Positions 7,517 to 12,505 of a stretch of DNA of 12,505 nt are shown piece after piece; within the stretch, counting starts at the first letter, position 1; the number at the start of each line of letters is the position of its first letter. The notes beneath the pieces are model-generated. The model did no database searches and was not told the origin of the DNA. It saw nothing but the letters and a program-made list of their open reading frames with translations. Origin of the DNA: Polyrhizophydium stewartii (lineage: Eukaryota > Chytridiomycota > Chytridiomycetes > Rhizophydiales); contig JADGIZ010000512.1 in assembly GCA_027604665.1 (NCBI GenBank), forward strand, positions 1 through 12,505, written 5' to 3'. A program made the translations under genes and the position numbers.

Positions 7517-8561
7517 TTATTCGCCGTCGCCGCCCTTCGGGTAGGGCACGCCGAGGTACTTGTCGTGCCTCTTCCAGTTTGGCTTGATCTCAATGTCACT
7601 AAAGTCGATGTCGGGCTCGACGGGGATGAGACGGTCCGATGCGCGGGTATGGAAGTCGACAAACGACACGCGCGTGATCTCGCCGGTTCTGCCGAGCCGG
7701 GCCGTGTTGAAGATGAGCCTGTCGTCGGCCGCGCGCTGGCGCAGCGGCATCGCCTTGGCGTTGTACTCGTACGTGTTGGCCGCGCCGCCGCCGAGCGCGT
7801 CCCTCGCCTGGTCAATGAGGGCCATCAGCGGGTGCACGGGCGCGTCGCGCGTGTAGTACTCGTTGACGCGGAAGAGAGCGACGCCCGTGACGGCCGCGAG
7901 CAGCAGGCGCGTCCAGAATGGCGCCGACCACGACTCGGTCGGCGTCGCCTCGCCGCGCTTGATCCAGTCAAAGCCCGTCGGCTCTGGGGCGTGCGGCAGG
8001 CTGGCCAGCTCGTCCTCGATGGGCACCTTGCCGTTGTAGGGCGAGAGCTGCTCGAGCGGCCATCTGCGTGCGACAGCATGCGCGGCGGCCGGCGAATGCG
8101 GCATCGGCGGCGACGCAAGCGCGGGTGTGTGCGCGGGCATCGGCGGCTTTGGGTCAGCGTCGAGAGCATCGAGCAGCGTGCGGCCGCCAGCATTCAGAGC
8201 CGACACACGCAGCCGGTCGCGGACAGCGGCCGGCGCAGCGGGGCGGGCAAGCACGGCACGCAGCGCGAGTGCGGCGCAGTGTGCGCCGGCGAGCGTAGAC
8301 GTACTCGCGGGCAACCTTGAGATACTCCTCCTTGTGGAGCTTGGCGGGCAGCTCGTGGCCGTCGTCGTGATGATCACCGTGTCCGTGGCCGTGACCGCCG
8401 GCCATGCCGCGGACGGCGGGCAGCACGCGCACGGCCGCGGCCGCGGTCGCGGCAGAGAAGGTAGCGGGTGCGCGCGCAGAGGAGGCGCTCGAGCAGGCGC
8501 GGGCCGCAGACGCAGCGGCCGAGGCCGCGCGCGAGGCCGCCGAGGCGAGGACGCTGGTCAT
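7517..8561 (-). CDS. Predicted mitochondrial inner-membrane protein, two exons
   Basis: Exons 8561..8305 and 8063..7517 join in phase 2 to give 267 residues. The N-terminus (1-52) is rich in Ala, Ser and Arg and has no acidic residue, as in a mitochondrial presequence. It is followed by a His/Asp-rich segment (57-69, HGHGHGDHHDDGH). A conserved-looking part reads KLHKEEYLKVARE then WPLEQLSPYNGKVPIEDE across the junction. One membrane helix lies at about 134-152 (PFWTRLLLAAVTGVALFRV). The C-terminal 110 residues are soluble and end in NWKRHDKYLGVPYPKGG. I do not recognise the family. Presequence, one helix and this size recall accessory subunits of respiratory complex I, for example the NDUFB11/ESSS type, but no signature proves it. 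Its start lies 88 bases downstream of the TFIP11 stop on the same strand. Confidence 0.7.
8064..8304 (-). other. Intron of the mitochondrial-protein gene
   Basis: On the coding strand the donor is GA|GTACGT at 8304 and the acceptor CACGCAG at 8064, 241 bases, phase 2. A CTGAC branch-like motif lies about 90 bases before the acceptor, farther than usual. Without splicing, the upstream frame ends about 50 codons later. The donor is near-consensus; the acceptor is the best in-frame choice. Confidence 0.65.
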
Positions 8562-8649
8562 TGCCGGTGTTTGGGTTCGGAAGAGAAGCCGCTGTCATTG
8601 GCGCCTCGCTGAGCGCGTGAAATCCGCGGTGCGGCTCGTCAGGCCCGCT

Positions 8650-11284
8650 TCATTCGCGCTTGGCTCGCGCCATGGCGTCTTCGACCGAGATGAACGTCCA
8701 CTCGCGGCCCGCAGCCCCGCCCTTGGCGCCACCACCCGCAGCACCGACCTCGCGCGGCACAAACAGCACGCCGTTGTCAATATAAACCTGCAGCCGCGCG
8801 CCGAGGCGAAAGAGCGGCTTGCCGCTCTGTGCGTGGACACGGTGAAGTGGCACAAAGTCGAGGTTGCGCTCCGCCGCGAGCGACTCGACGTAGTCCTGGA
8901 ACGTGAGCTGCGGCGCTGCGGCCGCGGGAAGCTTGGCACTGGAAGATGCAGCAGTCGCAGCAGCGAGGTGCGGCGCAGCCGAGGCGCGCGTCGACGGCAT
9001 GCGCGGGATGCTGGTCCGGGCCGCCCCGCCGCCGCCGCCGCCGCCATTGCGCAGCGAGAGTCCCTGGTTCATCATGTCAAGCGCCGTGCGCCATCCCGCG
9101 CGCACGCTCTCGACATCGGCCAGGCCAGCCTCGTCAAACAGCTGCTTCCACGACAAGTACCACTGGGAAACCTCATCCAGATTGGCGCTCGGCTGGGAGA
9201 TCCAGACCCAAAGCACGTCGGTCCATTTCGCAAAGAACTCGGTCTCGAGGAGGTAAGAGAACAGATGCGCCGGAAGCACGCTTGCCCACGGAAACACGTC
9301 GTCGACGAGCGGCGAAAGGTCCTGGTTTGCCGGCGACAGCACAAACTCGGTGCGCAGATGCGCAACAAGGCCCGGCAGCACCACGGTGGCAAGAACATGC
9401 TCCGTGTCCGCGTCCGAAAACACCTGCCCTCAAGCGTCAGCTGATGCTGTCGAGCGCCATGCCCAATCGATTCGAACTCACCGAAAACCACGGCCGCAGC
9501 ACCTCCATGAGCGAGTGATCGCGCGGCGTCCACTGGCGCCAGGCAGTCTCGAGCTTGCGCCGCACGTCGCTCCACAGCGGGGCCAGCGTATCACCAAACA
9601 CGGGCAGCCAAGGATGCAGCCACGTGTGCACCGGCATTGCATCGACCTTGGGCTGCCAGTCCTGAATCTCGCGTGAGAGCTTGGGCAAGACGAGCTGGTG
9701 CGCAATGTTCTGGAACAGCCACAACGGCAGAAGTGGCGGCTCGCGGCTCGTCTGCGAGGTCGAGTGCCATGTCTCGAGAAGCTCCACCACTGCGTCGGGC
9801 TCGCGCACGTTCCAGTCGTTGTTGATGGCTTGGCGCACCTTGGGCAGCCATGTCGTGTACAGCATCGTCTCGAACGGCGTCATCTTTGCTGAACCATCAC
9901 GAACCGATGCCGCCGTGTCGTCCGACTCGGCGGCCAGCTTGTGTTGCTCGGCGTTCTCCGAACCGTTGGCTGAGGCCTGCGTTGAAGGGCTGAGCAGCAG
10001 ACCCCGCCACCTGCGGAGTGCGTCAAAGCCGAACCGCGGCTGCTTGAGCGGCTCCCAATGCACAAGCATGCCCTTGAGCATCGGCAGCACGATCGAGACA
10101 ACCAGCCCGTCGAGCCCAAACGCGCGGTACTCTGGCATAAACTGCGTCTGCATCTCGGCAAACACGGCGCCAAAGAGCGTCTCGATCACGGCCGGATCTG
10201 CACCCGCGCTGAGCTGCTTGGCGTGCTTGACCGAGATTGCGCGGCACTGCGCAACGAGCGCCTGCACGCGGCGCAGACGCACGAGTCGCGCCGTCTCGTC
10301 GTGCACAAACTGCTCAAGCGCCTGAGCATCGTGTTGCTGCTTATTGCGGCGCGTCTTCTCGAGGTTGATCTTGCGCGACAGCTGGACCAGCTCCGACTGC
10401 GACAGCTCGGCCAGCAGCCGCACGTTGTGTCGCAGCTCGGGCAGCCTCCCGGCCGCGTCTGGCTCTGCGCCGCTGCCGAGCGTCATCTGCGACATGTCCT
10501 TGAGCACGCGGGTCTCGCGCGACGTCATGTCGATGATCTTGGTCTGGGTTGCGGCGGCCGCGGCAGCGGCGGCAACGACCGTTGGTGCAACGCTCGCGGC
10601 CGTGGCGTCGACGGCGCTCTGCTCGGCCAGCAGCTCCTGCGCGGTCTTGTACTCGGGCTTGCGCGTCTTGGCGACCGAGCGCTTCCAGCCATCACGCCTC
10701 TCTTTAGGCTTGGGCTTGCGATTACCCTTGGATCTACCGTCAACATCGCTGCCGTCGTCCTCGCCGCTGCCGTCGTCGTCTCGAGCCTTCTTCTCGCGAA
10801 TGACGGCCTTTGTGCGCTCGTCAAAGCCGCCGTGGCCGAGACCCATGCCGGTAGGACGTAGCTTGACGTCGATGGGCTCGACAATGCCGGAGCCATCCGC
10901 GCCGAGGCCTGTTCCCGGAACATAGCCCATCTTGAACAGCAGCTTGGATCCGATGCCTTTGCTGTACTTCTCGAACCGCGCAAAGTCCTGGCCGACCTTG
11001 GTTGGCTGCGGCTTTGGCAAACGTGCAGCTGGCATTGGTGCCGTCGCAGGCGTCGGCGCCGATGCAGATGAAGATGCAGCGGGGGTGTCTTCGCTCGACT
11101 GCCGCAGTGCAGCGGCAGCAGCCGCGAGCGACGTGATGGCTGGGTTCCTGCGCGAGGCAAACTTGGTGGGCTTGGGCTGCTTGCCTGCAGCGAGCGGTGC
11201 GGGCGTGGTTGCCAGCATCGACGCTGCGTCTGCGGTAAACGAAGCAGCTGCGACCAGCCCGGCCCCGCCGAACGACGGGCGAAA

Positions 11285-11320
<36 letters not shown>

Positions 11321-11922
11321 CTCTTGGCGTGCAGTTGACTGCTCCTCGAGGCTGCTGGCGTCGCTGTTGCTGCCGCTGTCGCCCGAGACGCTCATGGCGT
11401 CGTCGGATGCGTCTCTGTATCCGAAGATGCGATTTCCCTGTCCTCTACGCTTGCGGGTATCACGGGCATCGTGGTCACCCGAGGCCTCGCTGCTGCTGAG
11501 CGACACCTGGTCGTCGTCCACGGGTCGCTCCGACTTGACAAAGGCGACGCTGGCGGGCTTGAATGCGCGGCGACGGGCGCGGCGCGAGGCGGCAGCGCCG
11601 TCGTCGTCTTCCCCGTCGCTGCCAAAGACGCCGTAGATGGCATCCTCCTTGGTGCGGCGCCTGCGTCCGCGGCCGCCTGCGAGCAGGCGTCAGCGCAAGT
11701 CGCACCAGGCCATCAGGCGCGAGCAAGCGGATGCGAGGCGGGCGACGCACCGCCGAGCAGCGCAGCCTCGTCTTCGAGGTCGCCGACGCGCGCGCCGCGG
11801 GTGTCGGCGTCTGCGTCGCTGTCGTCGCTGGAGCTGCCGCTGCCGCCCGCGCCGTCGTCGCCGAACCTCAGCCGCTTGGGCATCGTCGCCTCAGTGCGAG
11901 GAAACTTGGACTTTCCCGCCAT
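8650..11922 (-). CDS. TFIP11: TFIP11/Ntr1-type G-patch spliceosome disassembly factor, three exons
   Basis: This nuclear protein is the homologue of TFIP11 (yeast Ntr1/Spp382), which activates the helicase Prp43 to take apart the intron-lariat spliceosome. Exons 11922..11751, 11676..9482 and 9423..8650 join in frame to give 1046 residues. The N-terminal TIP_N-like part is acidic and has RRRRTKEDAIYGVFG at about 62-76, then PSFGG. The G-patch, which contacts Prp43, lies at about 296-342 (KGIGSKLLFKMGYVPGTGLG). A YKTAQELL motif at about 400-407 and a long helical GCFC region (about 470-910) follow, with WYLSWK (878-883) and ALDMMNQ (903-909). The end has VYIDNGVLFVPRE, as in the family. Low-complexity inserts are a 12-Asp tract, an Ala tract and a Gly tract. 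It is somewhat longer than the animal protein (about 840 residues), mainly through these inserts. The start at 11922 is the first likely ATG; the extreme N-terminus is less certain. Confidence 0.93.
9020..9048 (-). repeat. GCC run (Gly tract)
   Basis: A GCC run on the plus strand reads as GGC on the coding strand of TFIP11 exon 3 and encodes a run of eight Gly in a loop region. Confidence 0.75.
9424..9481 (-). other. Intron 2 of the TFIP11 gene
   Basis: A 58-base phase-0 intron, donor TCG|GTGAGT, branch-like GCTGAC, acceptor GGGCAG. Splicing removes a stop at 9437-9439 and joins RPWFS to VFSDADTEHVLA, which restores the family pattern. Confidence 0.92.
11285..11320 (-). repeat. Perfect (GTC)12 trinucleotide repeat (Asp tract)
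   Basis: Twelve uninterrupted GTC units on the plus strand, GAC on the coding strand of TFIP11, encode 12 Asp just before FRPSFGG. This is the purest microsatellite in the window and is likely to vary in length between strains. Confidence 0.92.
11677..11750 (-). other. Intron 1 of the TFIP11 gene
   Basis: A 74-base phase-1 intron, donor GGCG|GTGCGT, branch-like GCTGAC, acceptor CTCGCAG. It removes an in-frame TGA and links the acidic first exon to the TKEDAIYGVF motif. Confidence 0.85.
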
Positions 11923-12099
11923 CCGCTCATCGAAGCCGCCAGCGCCGACCAGCCCCCGCCCGCAAGCGCCTCGCCCGACCCAGCTCGCCCAGGCACCACC
12001 GCCTCCCGCATCCAAGCACCTTCCAAAGCAGAGACTCGCCCACCCAGCCCGCACGTCCGCCAGCACCAAGCACCAGCACCAGCACCACCAGCACCCGCC
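11923..12099. promoter_or_regulatory. Divergent promoter region between TFIP11 and the 3'-end gene
   Basis: Only 177 bases separate the minus-strand ATG at 11922 from the plus-strand ATG at 12100. The segment is C-rich on the plus strand and has CACCAG/CACCAC repeats at about 12060-12095. No TATA box is seen. Both promoters must lie here or overlap the first exons. Confidence 0.55.
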
Positions 12100-12138
12100 A
12101 TGTCGCTGCTCGGCAAGAAGATTGGCCAGTTCCGCCAG
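12100..12138 (+). CDS. First exon of a gene cut by the window end
   Basis: The ATG at 12100 has a good context (CCGCCATGT) and gives MSLLGKKIGQFRQ, then a donor CAG|GTGCGC. The frame does not continue as a sensible protein, which supports splicing. The best next acceptor seen is at 12444 (CGATCGCAG), after two CTGAC motifs, and would continue with TGG ACC G, again followed by GTGCGC. The short amphipathic, basic start followed by W-T-G recalls the N-terminus of some fungal BAR-domain proteins, but the visible part is too short to name it. Confidence 0.45.
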
Positions 12139-12505
12139 GTGCGCCAGCCCCGCAGGCGCAGACACGGGCTGGGTGACGGCCATGCGACTGCCATTCCGGC
12201 CAGGGCGTGGAGAAGGGGGCAGGCTGCCGCTGGCTGGCCGCCGCGGCTGTGCGGAGCGGCCGCCGGCCGGCGCGTCGCCGCCAGCGTGCGGCCAGCGCGC
12301 CTCTCCGTCCGCCACGCCTGGCCGCCTGCCCGGTGCACGCCGACAAGGCCGCCCGCCCGCTCGCACGCTGCTGGCCTGCGGCTGCCTGCTGACACTGACC
12401 GCGCATTCTCGTCCGCTCGTCCGGCCGCCCGCCGTCGATCGCAGTGGACCGGTGCGCTCGCCGCACTCTCGTCTTCCGTTGCTGTGCCGCCGCGCACTCT
12501 GGCTG
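12139..12505 (+). other. Probable intron sequence of the 3'-end gene
   Basis: This stretch is very GC-rich with no convincing reading frame on either strand. It follows a donor at 12139. A candidate acceptor lies at 12443-12444, giving a 306-base intron; the rest to the window end may hold a 7-base exon and a second intron. These points are tentative. Confidence 0.35.

Noticed and set aside
8127..8612. 161-codon plus-strand open frame over the mitochondrial gene
   Set aside because: Gly/Arg/Ala-rich antisense of a presequence and intron; no conserved pattern.
10058..10861. 267-codon open frame on the plus strand opposite TFIP11
   Set aside because: Shadow of TFIP11 exon 2, which carries the G-patch and GCFC motifs; no family pattern on this strand.
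1..12505. Bacterial origin (high GC, dense genes)
   Set aside because: Frames are joined only by GT-AG introns with branch-like motifs, and the TFIP11 splicing factor is eukaryotic.
1..12505. tRNA, rRNA, CRISPR or transposon content
   Set aside because: No cloverleaf, rRNA signature, spaced direct repeats, terminal repeats or transposase-like frame was seen; the repeats present are codon-scale microsatellites.

Overview
The window looks like nuclear DNA from a GC-rich, gene-dense eukaryote, most likely an early-diverging (chytrid-like) fungus. The evidence is GT-AG introns of 58 to 241 bases (74 or less in the best cases) with CTGAC or CTAAC branch-like motifs, short intergenic gaps, strong G/C bias at third codon positions, many one-codon repeats (Asp, Gln, Ala, Gly), and a eukaryotic gene set (GPI-specific phospholipase D, a TFIP11 splicing factor, a DDIAS-like OB-fold protein, a mitochondrial membrane protein). 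The taxon is an inference from these features. No RNA gene, transposon or CRISPR array was seen.

Layout: (1) 2..3181 (+), the 3' part of a GPI-specific phospholipase D gene, four exons, 5' end outside the window. (2) 3182..3375, a short gap between converging genes, with a CATC-type tandem repeat. (3) 3376..5184 (-), an intronless gene for a predicted seven-helix membrane protein with a long Ser/Gln/Ala-rich tail. (4) 5185..5590, a 406-base divergent intergenic region. (5) 5591..7270 (+), an intronless gene whose N-terminus is a zinc-ribbon plus OB fold of the DDIAS/noxin type, followed by a long acidic tail. (6) 7517..8561 (-), a two-exon gene for a small, probably mitochondrial, one-helix membrane protein. 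(7) 8650..11922 (-), a three-exon TFIP11/Ntr1 gene (G-patch, GCFC region). (8) 11923..12099, a 177-base divergent promoter region. (9) 12100 onward (+), the first exon of a gene that runs off the end of the window.

The genes do not form a pathway; this is an ordinary compact stretch of housekeeping and orphan genes. The splice models of the phospholipase and of TFIP11 were built by hand: every junction keeps the frame, and exon-exon continuity restores family motifs. The items most worth a second look are the DDIAS-like protein and the GPI-phospholipase D in a probable fungus, the orphan seven-helix protein, and the orphan mitochondrial protein. I found no clear sign of an undescribed multi-gene system.
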